The position numbers and the translations under genes were made by a program. DNA of 43,930 nucleotides from Rhodobacter sp. (GTDB lineage Bacteria; Pseudomonadota; Alphaproteobacteria; Rhodobacterales; Rhodobacteraceae). The DNA is taken from contig JAIXVS010000284.1 in NCBI GenBank assembly GCA_027482795.1, forward strand, positions 1 through 43,930, read 5' to 3'. Of this stretch, positions 10,141 through 20,377 are shown piece by piece. The notes beneath the pieces were generated by a model, which saw nothing but the letters and a program-made list of their open reading frames with translations, was not told where the DNA came from and did no database searches. How positions within the stretch are numbered: position 1 is the first letter of the stretch; each line of letters begins with the position of its first letter.

Positions 10141-10493
10141 TTTGCCTTTGGCGCATCCAATATCGCCAGCACATCATCTTTGGGCAGGGATGTGGCATCG
10201 CGCATATTTGCCAATTCGCGTTCCAGCTTGCTGACCGCTTTGCCAGATTGGCGGGCGGCGGCGCGGTGCTTATGCTCGCGCAGCCATTCCCACACAAAAC
10301 CAATCAGCAGCCCTGCTGTGATGCTGGCAAAAATTACCAAGAACATGGGCAGTTCCAACCCAAAATTTACCCCCAGCAGCGCGGCAAAATCAGCTGGCAG
10401 CAATTGCACCATAACTGGCGCGCGGTTGGCCATCGCCACCAAAACCAGTGCAAGGGCCAATAGAAAAAGCAAAGCAAGGCGCAAATAGCGCAT
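10137..10493 (-). CDS. LapA family / DUF1049-like small membrane protein
   Basis: Two hydrophobic segments ([44 protein letters not shown]) followed by a charged coil. Overlaps trpF by 4 bp and sits next to ihfB. Confidence 0.7.
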   Translation of the reverse strand: MRYLRLALLFLLALALVLVAMANRAPVMVQLLPADFAALLGVNFGLELPMFLVIFASITAGLLIGFVWEWLREHKHRAAARQSGKAVSKLERELANMRDATSLPKDDVLAILDAPKAK

Positions 10494-10521
10494 GGTATTT
10501 CCTTTGGCCAATGGCTTTGGC

Positions 10522-10803
10522 TTAAGCGCCGTTCAACCGATCGCGCAGCAGCTTGCCCGTTTTGAAAAACGGCACCTTCTTGGAATCAACCCTCACCGCC
10601 TCGCCCGTGCGCGGGTTGCGGCCCACGCGCGCATCGCGTGCCTTAACCGAAAACGCGCCAAAGCCGCGCAGTTCCACGCGGTCACCCTTGGCCAATGCAT
10701 TAATAATTTCGTCAAAAACCGTGCTGACAATGCGCTCGACATGGCGCTGCGTCAAAGTCGGATTTTCGTCGGCAATTTTTTGAACCAATTCTGATCTAAT
10801 CAT
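10522..10803 (-). CDS. ihfB: Integration host factor subunit beta
   Basis: [33 protein letters not shown]...[27 protein letters not shown]. Confidence 0.95.
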   Translation of the reverse strand: MIRSELVQKIADENPTLTQRHVERIVSTVFDEIINALAKGDRVELRGFGAFSVKARDARVGRNPRTGEAVRVDSKKVPFFKTGKLLRDRLNGA

Positions 10804-10938
10804 CTCACCCATTCCCCGTTCTATTGAGCGAATACCACAATCAACCCGCTACGCTGGACATCTTGTAAACCCATCAAAAAGTAACCTATCGCCAAAAAAT
10901 CCTGCACACAAATGAAAATGTTTGCGCTGGCAACATGC

Positions 10939-10973
10939 AAAAGGGCCCCATCTTGCGATGAGGCCCCCTTTTT
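10939..10973 (-). terminator. Probable intrinsic terminator after rpsA
   Basis: Hairpin AAAAGGGCCCCATC-TTGC-GATGAGGCCCCCTTTTT with minor mismatches, directly downstream of rpsA on the minus strand and ending in TTTT. Confidence 0.7.
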
Positions 10974-10993
10974 CACACTTCGTCGCGCAACGC

Positions 10994-12673
10994 TTAGGCT
11001 TTGTCGCCCTTCAGCGCCGCGCCCAAGATATCGCCAAGGCTTGCGCCCGAATCAGACGAGCCATACTGCTCGACCGCTTCTTTTTCTTCGGCAATCTCGC
11101 GCGCCTTGATCGACAGGCCCAGCTTGCGGGTTTTTGGATCGACAGCGGTCACGCGCACGTCAATCTTATCGCCCACATTGAAACGCTCGGGGCGCTGATC
11201 GCCACGGTCGCGGGCCAGATCGCTGCGGCGGATGAACGACTTGGCGCCGTTATATTCCACCTCAACGCCGCCCTCTTCGATGGCGGATACAGCAACGGTG
11301 ATGATTTCACCGCGCTTAACGCCGTCAACCGCTTCGCTGAAGTTGTCCGCGCCCAAGGCTTTGACCGACAGCGAGATACGCTCTTTTTCAACATCCACTT
11401 CGGTGACAGCGGCGGTAACCGTGTCGCCCTTGCGGTAGCTTTGAATGGCGTCTTCGCCGCGCTGATCCCACGACAGGTCAGACAGGTGAACCATGCCGTC
11501 GATGTCGCCATCAAGGCCCACGAACAGACCGAATTCGGTGATGTTCTTAACTTCGCCTTCAATCTGGCTGCCAACAGGATGGGTTTCTGCAAACACTTCC
11601 CATGGGTTACGCTGGGTTTGCTTCAGGCCAAGCGAAACGCGGCGCTTAACGCTGTCAATTTCCAGCACCATCACGTCAACTTCTTGGCTGGTCGATACGA
11701 TCTTGCCGGGGTGGACGTTTTTCTTGGTCCAAGACATTTCAGACACGTGAACCAAGCCTTCAACGCCCGCTTCCAGCTCTACAAATGCGCCGTAATCGGT
11801 GATGTTGGTCACGCGGCCCTTGTGCAGGGTGCCCAGTGCATACAGCTTTTCAACCGCATCCCATGGGTCGGATTGCAATTGCTTCATGCCCAGCGAAATG
11901 CGGTGGGTGTCTTTGTTGATCTTGATCACCTGAACCTTAACGGTTTCGCCGATGTTCAAAATCTCGGATGGGTGATTGACGCGGCGCCATGCCATGTCGG
12001 TGACATGGAGCAACCCGTCCACGCCGCCCAGATCAACGAACGCACCGTATTCGGTGATGTTCTTGACAACGCCGTCCACAGTTTGCCCTTCGGTCAGGTT
12101 GCCGATCACTTCGGCGCGCTGCTCGGCACGGGATTCTTCCAAAATCGCGCGGCGCGAGACAACGATATTGCCACGGCGGCGATCCATCTTCAAAATTTGG
12201 AACGGCTGCTTCATGCCCATCAGCGGGCCAGCATCGCGCACGGGGCGCACGTCAACTTGGCTGCCAGGAAGGAAGGCCACAGCGCCGCCCAAGTCCACGG
12301 TAAAGCCGCCTTTGACACGGCCGAAAATGGCACCGTCAACACGGGTTTCGGATTCGTAGGCTTTTTCCAAGCGATCCCAAGCTTCTTCGCGGCGGGCCTT
12401 CTCGCGCGAGATTTGCGCCTCGCCACGGGCATTTTCCACGCGGTCAAGGAACACTTCCACAATATCGCCCACGGCGATACGGGGGGCCTCACCTGGATCT
12501 GCGAATTCTTTAATGTCGATACGGCCTTCCATTTTGTAGCCGACATCGATGATGGCCTGACCGCTTTCAATCGCGATCACTTTGCCTTTAACAACGGTTC
12601 CCTCTTCGGGAGTGTCGATTTCAAAGCTTTCCTTCAACAGGGCTTCGAATTCGTCCATAGCTTTCGAGTTCAT
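10994..12673 (-). CDS. rpsA: 30S ribosomal protein S1
   Basis: Multiple S1 domains (e.g. GVVKNITEYGAFVDLGGVDGLLHVTDMAWRRVNHPSEIL). Start at 12673 (MNSKAMDEFEALLKESFE). Confidence 0.97.
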   Translation of the reverse strand: MNSKAMDEFEALLKESFEIDTPEEGTVVKGKVIAIESGQAIIDVGYKMEGRIDIKEFADPGEAPRIAVGDIVEVFLDRVENARGEAQISREKARREEAWDRLEKAYESETRVDGAIFGRVKGGFTVDLGGAVAFLPGSQVDVRPVRDAGPLMGMKQPFQILKMDRRRGNIVVSRRAILEESRAEQRAEVIGNLTEGQTVDGVVKNITEYGAFVDLGGVDGLLHVTDMAWRRVNHPSEILNIGETVKVQVIKINKDTHRISLGMKQLQSDPWDAVEKLYALGTLHKGRVTNITDYGAFVELEAGVEGLVHVSEMSWTKKNVHPGKIVSTSQEVDVMVLEIDSVKRRVSLGLKQTQRNPWEVFAETHPVGSQIEGEVKNITEFGLFVGLDGDIDGMVHLSDLSWDQRGEDAIQSYRKGDTVTAAVTEVDVEKERISLSVKALGADNFSEAVDGVKRGEIITVAVSAIEEGGVEVEYNGAKSFIRRSDLARDRGDQRPERFNVGDKIDVRVTAVDPKTRKLGLSIKAREIAEEKEAVEQYGSSDSGASLGDILGAALKGDKA

Positions 12674-12822
12674 ATAGGTTTCCTTTTCACGTCTTTTCAC
12701 TGGCCGCGCGGTTGGCTCCGCTGGTCTTGCTCGCGTCAAAAACAGATTCGGGCCTTGGCATCGCCAAAGCCCGAAATCTGCCGCCCCATTAGGCGGTTTA
12801 GCCCTGTATTGCAAGGGAAAGC

Positions 12823-13620
12823 TTAATCAAACCGATAGCTAGAGGCCGTGACCCCGCCAAACAAACCCGTGTCGTGATAGATGCGGGTCGCTTTGGCGGC
12901 TTCTGCCGCGCCAAGGGCCACGAACAGCGGCACAAGGTGGTCTTCTTCCTTATGGCAAATGCGGGCGTAGGGAGCGGATTCCCAATCGATGATCGCTGCC
13001 GTGCGTTCGGCGGGCGGCTTGGCCAGCGCCTGCCCCAGCCAAGCATCAAACGCCTCGGACGGGTCTTTGGCGGCGGGGCCGAACATCGCCAAGTTATGGT
13101 AGGACAGGCCAGATCCTACAATCAAAACCCCCTCATCGCGCAGGGGGGCCAGCGCGCGGCCCATCGCGAAATGGGCGGCAGGGTCGTAAGATTTCAGCAG
13201 GCTAATCTGAAACAGCGGAATTTCGGCGTTTGGATACATCACCGCCATCGGCGCAAAAGTGCCGTGGTCATAGCCCTGTTTCGTGTCCAAATGCGCCGCA
13301 ATCCCCGCGCCGTGCAGCAGCGCCAGCGCGCGGGCGGCCACATCGGGTGCGCCTGGGGCGGGGTAGATGATTTTATAGGTTTCGGGCGGAAAGCCGTGGT
13401 AATCATACACCATCGGCGGGTTTGGGCTGGCCATCACTGCCGCCTCGTCTTCCTCCCAATGGCCCGAAATCATCAGGATTGCGCGGGGCGGTTCGGGCAG
13501 ATCGGCAACCATCGCCTTTAGCGAGGCTTCAAGGTTTGCAAACATCGCCCGCATATTGGGAATCCACGGCCAAGGCCCGCCCCCGTGCGAGATGAAATAG
13601 GTGGGAAGCCTTCCGCTCAT
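12823..13620 (-). CDS. DODA/LigB-type extradiol aromatic ring-opening dioxygenase (YgiD-like)
   Basis: MSGRLPTYFISHGGGPWPW, LMISGHWEEDEAAV, YDHGTFAPM and GSGLSYHNL. Confidence 0.85.
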   Translation of the reverse strand: MSGRLPTYFISHGGGPWPWIPNMRAMFANLEASLKAMVADLPEPPRAILMISGHWEEDEAAVMASPNPPMVYDYHGFPPETYKIIYPAPGAPDVAARALALLHGAGIAAHLDTKQGYDHGTFAPMAVMYPNAEIPLFQISLLKSYDPAAHFAMGRALAPLRDEGVLIVGSGLSYHNLAMFGPAAKDPSEAFDAWLGQALAKPPAERTAAIIDWESAPYARICHKEEDHLVPLFVALGAAEAAKATRIYHDTGLFGGVTASSYRFD

Positions 13621-13725
13621 GGCGCTCTCCTTAGGTTGCGTTCCTATACAGATGCGCCCAGTCGGCCCGCCAAACAAGCCCAAGCTCTGCGCGCAGCCGC
13701 ACAACACCCGCGCATCTGTGCAGCC

Positions 13726-14730
13726 CTATGTGCGGCTCAGGCCAAGGCGCGCTGCGTCAAACCCCGCCTCATCAAAGGCCGCCAGAATGCGCGCGGCGGC
13801 ATCGGGTGCGGTGATGTCGATGCAATTTTTGGTGAAATACCACTGAAGCCACGGCGCATAGTCGCGCGGCTGATTTAGGGCTGAATGCAGCGCGGCGGAA
13901 AAATCTTGCGCGCGGCGCACGGTTTCAACTTGGCCTGCAAAATCGCTGCGGCCAAACAAAATGGCGGGCTTGCCATGCAAAAACCCCTCAATCGCCGCCG
14001 CTGAATTGATCGAAACGGTCACCGCGCAGGCCGCCAATAGGTCATGCACATTGGGATTTGCTTCGGTAAACTTTAGCCCTTCGGCGCGCAAATCAGCCAT
14101 CAGCGCCGCGCCATGTTCGCGCCGCAATGGGTGGGCTTTGACCACCACCTGCCGCCCCTGCGCGCCCTGAACCACGGCGCGCAGCATATCCTTTTGCCCC
14201 AAATAGGTTTGCTGCCGCGTCGCCACACCTGGCCCTTGCAGGAACAACGCGATGCAGCCTTGCGGAAGGTCTTCGGCCCGATCTTTGGCTTGGCGATAGC
14301 GCGAGGCGCGCGCAGCCACAAAGCGCGCCTGCAAATCTGTTTGAAACACCTTTGCCGCATGTGCATCCGTCTGCGCGGGATCAAAGCTGCGGCCCAGCGC
14401 ACTGCTATCGGCCAAAACGCCCTGCGCGTCCAAATGCCAATAGCCCGTCAGATAGGCAAGACCCGCGTTCAAATACCCAACCCCGCGCGCCATACCACCT
14501 TGGACGATGTGCAAATCACCATCGCCCCAGCGCATATCGCGCGGCAAGGTCAAGGGCGGGCGCGGTTCAATAATAACCTGCCCGCCTGCCTGCGTGATGA
14601 TATCTTCGATCAGCGGAAAAATCGCCAAATGCGCCGCCTTGCGATAGCGGTCGTGATACCGCGGATCGATGTGCAAAATCACTTTGGCGGGGGCAGAGGG
14701 CGGCAAGTCGGGCGCTGCGTGTTCCATCAC
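13726..14730 (-). CDS. Capsule polysaccharide biosynthesis (KpsC/KpsS-like, PF05159-type) protein, copy A
   Basis: VVKAHPLRREHGA and HDLLAACAVTVSINSAAAIEGFLHGKPAILFGRSDFAGQ; paralogous to the next gene. Confidence 0.7.
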   Translation of the reverse strand: MMEHAAPDLPPSAPAKVILHIDPRYHDRYRKAAHLAIFPLIEDIITQAGGQVIIEPRPPLTLPRDMRWGDGDLHIVQGGMARGVGYLNAGLAYLTGYWHLDAQGVLADSSALGRSFDPAQTDAHAAKVFQTDLQARFVAARASRYRQAKDRAEDLPQGCIALFLQGPGVATRQQTYLGQKDMLRAVVQGAQGRQVVVKAHPLRREHGAALMADLRAEGLKFTEANPNVHDLLAACAVTVSINSAAAIEGFLHGKPAILFGRSDFAGQVETVRRAQDFSAALHSALNQPRDYAPWLQWYFTKNCIDITAPDAAARILAAFDEAGFDAARLGLSRT

Positions 14731-15695
14731 CGCAGCCCCAGCCGATCGGCATCAAATCCCGCGCGCGCAAAACGGGCCAAAATCCGCGCTTCGGCTTCGG
14801 CAGAGTCTATCGCAATGGCGTGGTGGTTCAAATACCAATAGAGCCACCCCGCATAATCGCGCTGCACAGTCAGCGCGCTTTCCAGCGTTTGGGCAAAATC
14901 ATCGGGGTCGATCAGGGTTTCGCCCAGCGCCGCAAAATCGCCCCGCCCGCACAGAATTGTGGGCTTGCCGTGCAAAAACCCCTCAATCGCGGCGGCAGAG
15001 TTGATAGACACCGTCACCGCGCAGGCGGCCAGCAGGTCATGAATATGCGCCTGCGCCAATTGCACCGCCAGCCCCTGCGCCTGCGCATCGGCGACCATTT
15101 GTGCGCCTTCCTCCATAAACAGCGGATGCGGTTTGACCAGCACCGCGCGCCCACCCGCGCCGCGCGCCGCCGCCTCAATTATTTCTGGCCCGATAAAGAA
15201 ATGCTGGCCATGGCGTTCGGGCGCGCGGCCTTGCAGAAAAACCGCAATGCAGCCTTGCGGCAGGGGGGCGGTGGTTTCGGGTTGCTGATGGCGCGTGCGG
15301 CGTTTGTCTTTAAAGCGCGCGCAAATATCACCAAAGAACGCGGCGGCCTTTGCCGCATCCGGCGGGGAAGGGGGCACCAGATCGCCCCGCGCCGCCATTT
15401 CTGCGCCCGACAAAATGCCCTTGTCGTCTAAATGCCAAAATCCCGTCAGATAGGCGATGGAACTGTTCAGCCAGCCCACCCCGCGCGCGCCGCCACTTTC
15501 GACGATATGCAGATCGCCGTCCCCTTGTGCTTCACTAACAGAAAGCCGCCCTTTGGGGCGCGGGGCCAGCACAACCTCGCCGCCGCGCGCTGTGATGATG
15601 CTGTGGATCTTGCCAAACATCGCCAATCGTTTGGTTTGCAAAAAGCGGTCGTGATACTGCCGATCGATGTGCAGGATCACGCGCGCGCGGCCCAT
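14727..15695 (-). CDS. Capsule polysaccharide biosynthesis (KpsC/KpsS-like) protein, copy B
   Basis: VLVKPHPLFMEEGAQ and HDLLAACAVTVSINSAAAIEGFLHGKPTILCGRGDFAALGETL; near-identical motif blocks to copy A; genes overlap by 4 bp. Confidence 0.7.
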   Translation of the reverse strand: MGRARVILHIDRQYHDRFLQTKRLAMFGKIHSIITARGGEVVLAPRPKGRLSVSEAQGDGDLHIVESGGARGVGWLNSSIAYLTGFWHLDDKGILSGAEMAARGDLVPPSPPDAAKAAAFFGDICARFKDKRRTRHQQPETTAPLPQGCIAVFLQGRAPERHGQHFFIGPEIIEAAARGAGGRAVLVKPHPLFMEEGAQMVADAQAQGLAVQLAQAHIHDLLAACAVTVSINSAAAIEGFLHGKPTILCGRGDFAALGETLIDPDDFAQTLESALTVQRDYAGWLYWYLNHHAIAIDSAEAEARILARFARAGFDADRLGLR

Positions 15696-15698
15696 CGC

Positions 15699-16295
15699 CT
15701 AGCCCAGCCGCCGTGGCAGCTTTGCCTCTACCGCCGCGATAGCGCGCGCAGTGGCGGCCTCAACCGTCAGCGCCGATGTGTCCAATGTGATGGCATCATC
15801 GGCTGGGCGCAAAGGGGCATCGCTGCGGCCCATATCGCGCGCATCGCGGGCGATAACCTCGGCCAAAATCTGGCCCTCATCGCCCCCCAGTTCCAACCAC
15901 CGCCGATGCGCGCGCACGTCTGCGCTGGCGGTGACAAACAGCTTCACCTCGGCCTGCGGGCAAATCACTGTGCCAATATCGCGCCCGTCCAGCACCGCGC
16001 CGCCCATTCGGCGAGCAAAGGCGCGCTGGTATTCCAGCAGCGCTGCGCGCACGGCGGGAATGGCGGCCACGCGGCTGGCAGCCTCGCCCGCCACCATACT
16101 GCGCAGATCGCCCCGCGCCAGATCATCAGCATTCAGCGATTGCGCCGCCAAAACGGGATCGCCGCCCTTGGCCCCAACAGCACGATACAAAAGCCCCGTA
16201 TCCAAATGCGCAAAGCCAAACCGCGCAGCCAGCGCCCGCCCGATGGTGCCCTTACCCGCCGCCGCAGGCCCGTCAATGGCAACAGTAAACTGCAT
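15699..16295 (-). CDS. cmk: Cytidylate kinase
   Basis: [65 protein letters not shown]. Confidence 0.95.
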   Translation of the reverse strand: MQFTVAIDGPAAAGKGTIGRALAARFGFAHLDTGLLYRAVGAKGGDPVLAAQSLNADDLARGDLRSMVAGEAASRVAAIPAVRAALLEYQRAFARRMGGAVLDGRDIGTVICPQAEVKLFVTASADVRAHRRWLELGGDEGQILAEVIARDARDMGRSDAPLRPADDAITLDTSALTVEAATARAIAAVEAKLPRRLG

Positions 16296-16955
16296 TCAAC
16301 TGTCCAATTTGCGCGGCGCCTCGGGCGGGTAGGCATAGGCGTTTGACCAGATCATACCGCCTTCGTCCTGCACCTCGCCCACGGGATCTTCTTCGTCAAA
16401 TTCAAACTCATAGGCATCAAAGGGGAATGCGCTGGTGTCGACCATGCCTTCAATGCCTTGCAAGATCAGCTCATGCGCTGCGCAATCGGACAGCAGCATC
16501 GCCAGTGCTTCGGCGCAGGTGGGTGCTGCAATGACCGCAAGTTGGTAATGGCCCGCATATTCGCCTTCGTCCTCGTCGGCCCATTCGGGATCGAACAGAT
16601 CAAGACAGGCGGCGAACACACCCACGGGTGGGCCATCGGCAGGGTCTGGTTCAAACGCATGGGGCTCTGATACGCAAATCTCGCCCGCTTCTTCGGCGGT
16701 TTGCACCATCGCGTCGATATCCACCTCAAAGGGCAGCATGTCATCATCGAAATGCTCGGCCAGCCCCGCGTGCAAAACCCGCATCAACGCCAGCCCATGC
16801 CCCGCGATGGATGCGTTCAGCGTATCCAGTGCCTCGGCCAGATCATCTGCGGTCAGCACAAACATCCGTGCCTCGCCGCCATATACCATATCTTCGTCCG
16901 ATTGGTTTGGCCCATCGGGATCGAAAACTTCAACGGCGGCGAAATAAATGGGCAT
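16296..16955 (-). CDS. Acidic hypothetical protein
   Basis: ORF between cmk and aroA, likely start 16955 (MPIYFAAVEVFDPDGPNQSDEDMVYGGEARMFVL); very Asp/Glu-rich; no recognised domain. Confidence 0.65.
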   Translation of the reverse strand: MPIYFAAVEVFDPDGPNQSDEDMVYGGEARMFVLTADDLAEALDTLNASIAGHGLALMRVLHAGLAEHFDDDMLPFEVDIDAMVQTAEEAGEICVSEPHAFEPDPADGPPVGVFAACLDLFDPEWADEDEGEYAGHYQLAVIAAPTCAEALAMLLSDCAAHELILQGIEGMVDTSAFPFDAYEFEFDEEDPVGEVQDEGGMIWSNAYAYPPEAPRKLDS

Positions 16956-16969
16956 TGGGGGGCTTTCGG

Positions 16970-18319
16970 TTAGATGTCGTCGCGCAAAGTTGCACCCAGC
17001 GCCGTCATCAGCGGGGTGAAGATGGGGAAGGATGTGGCAATCGGGCTGGCATCGTCCACCGACACGGGGGCCTTGGCGGCCATACCGCAAATCAGGAAAG
17101 ACATGGCAATGCGGTGATCCAAATGCACCGCCGCCCGCGCACCGCCGGGTACACCGCCCGCACCCGTGCCATGCACAATCAACGTATCCTCGTCTTCCTC
17201 GATGCGCACGCCGCAGGCCTCTAGCCCGCGCGCCATTGCGTCGATGCGGTCAGATTCCTTAACCCGCAATTCCTTAACCCCGCGCATCACCGTTTTGCCC
17301 GTACTAAAGGCGGCAACGATGGAAAGGATGGGGTATTCATCAATCATCGATGGCGCGCGTTCGGGCGGCACCTCGATGCCCGTCATTTCGCCCGAAAACC
17401 GCACGCGCAAATCGGCAACAGGCTCGCCCCCTTCGCTGCGCGGGTTCATAAATTCAATATCCGCGCCCATTTCGACAAGGGTGATATAAAGGCCATTGCG
17501 GGTCAGGTTCTGCGAAACGCCTGGAACAGTGATGTCCGACCCTTCGACAATCAGCGCCGCGCAGGTGGGAAAGGCCGCGCTGGATGGATCGCGCGGCACT
17601 GCCACGGTTTGTGGTTTCAATTCGGGCTGGCCGATCAGCGTAATCACATGCCCCTCGCCCGTTTTGGCCACATCCAACTGCGCGCCAAACCCCAGCAGCA
17701 TCCGTTCGGAATGATCGCGCGTGGGTTCGCGTTCAATCACCACCGTCTCGCCGCGCGCCGCCAGCCCTGCCAGCAGCACCGCAGATTTGACCTGAGCGCT
17801 GGCCACGGGCAGGGCGTATCGCACGCCAACCGCATTTTTCGCGCCAACAACCGTCATTGGCAACCGCCCGCCCGTACGCCCATAGGCCGCCGTGCCAAAC
17901 AGGGCCAGCGGGTCAGTCACCCGCCCCATCGGGCGCTTGCGCAAAGACGCATCCCCCGTGAACGTGGCGGTGATTGGCGTGGTCGCCATCGCCCCCATAA
18001 TCAAACGCACACCCGTGCCCGAATTGCCACAATCAATCACATCGGCAGGCTCACTAAACCCGCCAACGCCAACCCCGCGCACCGACCACGCCCCTTGCCC
18101 GTGCTGGGTTACTTCCGCCCCAAAGGCGCGCATGGCGCGGGCCGTATCCAGCACGTCTTGGCCTTCCAGCAGCCCTGTAATCTTAGTCGCGCCCACCGCC
18201 ATCGCGCCAAAAATCAGCGCGCGGTGCGAGATCGATTTATCCCCCGGAACAAGGGCCTCGCCCTTTAGCGGTGCCGATTTATGGGCAATCATGGGTGTGG
18301 GCGTGGCATGGGCAGACAT
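16970..18319 (-). CDS. aroA: 3-phosphoshikimate 1-carboxyvinyltransferase (EPSP synthase)
   Basis: [72 protein letters not shown]. Confidence 0.96.
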   Translation of the reverse strand: MSAHATPTPMIAHKSAPLKGEALVPGDKSISHRALIFGAMAVGATKITGLLEGQDVLDTARAMRAFGAEVTQHGQGAWSVRGVGVGGFSEPADVIDCGNSGTGVRLIMGAMATTPITATFTGDASLRKRPMGRVTDPLALFGTAAYGRTGGRLPMTVVGAKNAVGVRYALPVASAQVKSAVLLAGLAARGETVVIEREPTRDHSERMLLGFGAQLDVAKTGEGHVITLIGQPELKPQTVAVPRDPSSAAFPTCAALIVEGSDITVPGVSQNLTRNGLYITLVEMGADIEFMNPRSEGGEPVADLRVRFSGEMTGIEVPPERAPSMIDEYPILSIVAAFSTGKTVMRGVKELRVKESDRIDAMARGLEACGVRIEEDEDTLIVHGTGAGGVPGGARAAVHLDHRIAMSFLICGMAAKAPVSVDDASPIATSFPIFTPLMTALGATLRDDI

Positions 18320-18418
18320 CGTAATCCTCATTCGCTTTGCGCCCTGATACCCCAAGGCGCGGGCAGGGTCTAGCGCGGCCCTGTGCTTTCATTTTGGCCC
18401 AAATACCTAAATCCCGCC

Positions 18419-19117
18419 CTAAGCCGCGCGCACAAATGTCAAGTAATGCGGCACGCGCCCCTCGCGCAGGGCCTTTTGCTCGTAACGGGTGGACAGCCAA
18501 TCGCCCCAAGGCACGCCGCCCTGCGCGCGTAACTTAAACCCCGCAAGAGGCACTTCTTCCAACGTTTGACGCACATAATCGGGAATATCCGTCGCCACGC
18601 GCAATTCCGCCCCAGCAGCCATCACACGCGCCAAGGCGTTCAGATATTCAGGGGTCACAAAACGGCGGCGGTGATGGCGCGCCTTTGGCCAAGGGTCGGG
18701 GTAGTTCAGAAAGCATTTCTGAATGATCCCCGCAGGCAGCACTTCGAACAAATCGCGCACGTCGCCGGGATGGATGCACAGGTTTTGCAAACCCTGCTGG
18801 CGCACCTTGCCCAGCAGCATGGCAATACCATTCACAAACGGCTCGCAGCCAATAATGCCCATATCGGGGTAGGTTGCCGCCATATGCACCAAATGCTCGC
18901 CCCCGCCAAAGCCAACCTCTAGCCACAAAGGCCGCCCGCCAAGGCGCGAAAGGTCAACAATACCCCGCGCTGGGTTATCACCCCGCGTCACGCCAGCCAG
19001 CGTCAGCGCGTCTAAATCCTGCGCCAGATAATCCTTTTGGGATGCGCGCAAAGTTTTGCCGCGAATGCGCCCGTAAAAATTGCGCCGCTCGGGTGTGGGG
19101 AAGATGCTGTCCGTCAT
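18419..19117 (-). CDS. trmB: tRNA (guanine-N7-)-methyltransferase
   Basis: LEVGFGGGEHLVHMAATYPDMGIIGCEPFVNG, NYPDPWPKARHHRRRFV. Confidence 0.95.
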   Translation of the reverse strand: MTDSIFPTPERRNFYGRIRGKTLRASQKDYLAQDLDALTLAGVTRGDNPARGIVDLSRLGGRPLWLEVGFGGGEHLVHMAATYPDMGIIGCEPFVNGIAMLLGKVRQQGLQNLCIHPGDVRDLFEVLPAGIIQKCFLNYPDPWPKARHHRRRFVTPEYLNALARVMAAGAELRVATDIPDYVRQTLEEVPLAGFKLRAQGGVPWGDWLSTRYEQKALREGRVPHYLTFVRAA

Positions 19118-19257
19118 GCCGCCCGCCTACTGCGCGCCGATAAAACGGTCAAGCGTCAGCTTTGCACAAATCCTCCCCCTTGCGCAAAAGGCGAGCGAAA
19201 ATTAGCAATGTCACGCAGCGCATGTGACGCCTGCGTAACTTAGCCTAGGTTTAGACA

Positions 19258-20325
19258 ATGCCGAACACCCCTTTTTTCGCCGCCCTCACCTTGGCGCTGG
19301 CCGTCCTTCATCCCGCAGCCCTAGGCGCGCAGCCGCAAGTCAGCCCCATTGACGATCTGGCGAATGATTTCATTGGTGACACCACGCCTGGCCTTGGCGT
19401 TTTGGTCACCCGTGGCGGCGAGGTAGTGCATATCGCGGGCTATGGCGCGGCCGATATCGAAAGCGATACGCCGATTACGCCGCAGTCGATTTTCGATCTG
19501 GCGTCCGTTTCAAAAGAAATGACCGCCCTTGCCGCGCGGATACAAATTGAGGCGGGGCTTTACACCGAAGAAACACCCATAGCCGACATTCTCCCAGACT
19601 TGGCCGAAATTGAAAGCCCGCGCCCGCTGGTCGTGGCCGATCTGTTGTTTCACATCTCTGGCCTGCCCGATTATCTGGAATGGGAAGATTACGGCAGCGA
19701 GACGACAAATGCCGAAGTTCTGGAATGGCTGGTAGAGCAAGAGCTTGACCATGCCCCGGGCAAACAGTTTGAATATTCAAACACAGGCTATCTTGTTCTG
19801 GGCGCAGTCGTGGCCGCAGCCGAGGATGCGGATGATTTGGCGAGCGTGCTTCAGGCGCGGGTTTGGGGGCCCTTGGGCATGACCGACACGGCACTTCCAG
19901 ACCCCGCAGACCCCGCCCGCCGCGTGACGGGTTATGATGGCACGGGCGGTGATTTTGATGTGGCGATGGACCCCAATGTCGCGCAGGGCGATGGCAATGT
20001 CTTCTCCACCCTGACCGATTTGGCCAAATACGAAGCCGCGCTGGCAGGGGGGGATTTGCTGGAGGATACCGAACCCTTGTTCATGCAAGGCCGTTTTGAT
20101 GATGGCAATTTTGTGCAGGACGAGGATGACATCAGCTATGGCTATGGCTGGCAGCTGTACGAGGCAGACGGCGAATCCTATGCCGCCCATTCGGGCAGTT
20201 GGACAGGCACATCGACCTATTACCTGCGCAACCTGACCACGGGGGTATCGGTTGTGCTGCTGGCCAACGGCGAGGCGGCAGATTTGTGGGAATTGGCCGA
20301 TGAAATTGAGGCGGCTGTAGAATAG
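19258..20325 (+). CDS. Secreted class C beta-lactamase-like serine hydrolase
   Basis: N-terminal signal peptide (FFAALTLALAVLHPAALGAQP), FDLASVSKEMTALA (SxxK), YSNTGY (YxN) and AAHSGSWTG. Confidence 0.85.
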   Translation: MPNTPFFAALTLALAVLHPAALGAQPQVSPIDDLANDFIGDTTPGLGVLVTRGGEVVHIAGYGAADIESDTPITPQSIFDLASVSKEMTALAARIQIEAGLYTEETPIADILPDLAEIESPRPLVVADLLFHISGLPDYLEWEDYGSETTNAEVLEWLVEQELDHAPGKQFEYSNTGYLVLGAVVAAAEDADDLASVLQARVWGPLGMTDTALPDPADPARRVTGYDGTGGDFDVAMDPNVAQGDGNVFSTLTDLAKYEAALAGGDLLEDTEPLFMQGRFDDGNFVQDEDDISYGYGWQLYEADGESYAAHSGSWTGTSTYYLRNLTTGVSVVLLANGEAADLWELADEIEAAVE

Positions 20326-20330
20326 CCCAT

Positions 20331-20359
20331 AAAAAAGGCGGGGTTGTCCCCGCCTTTTT
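20331..20359. terminator. Bidirectional intrinsic terminator between convergent genes
   Basis: AAAAAAGGCGGGG-TTGT-CCCCGCCTTTTT between the serine hydrolase (+) and metK (-). Confidence 0.9.
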
Positions 20360-20377
20360 CGATATCCTGAGAGAGGC

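Noticed and set aside
10922-12826. 634-aa plus-strand ORF antisense to rpsA
   Set aside because: Shadow ORF on the opposite strand of a clear ribosomal protein S1 gene, produced by GC-rich codon bias; translation is low-complexity His/Asn/Ala-rich with no motifs.
15432-16346. 304-aa plus-strand ORF antisense to cmk and a capsule-like gene
   Set aside because: Spans two convincing minus-strand genes; composition typical of antisense shadow ORFs.
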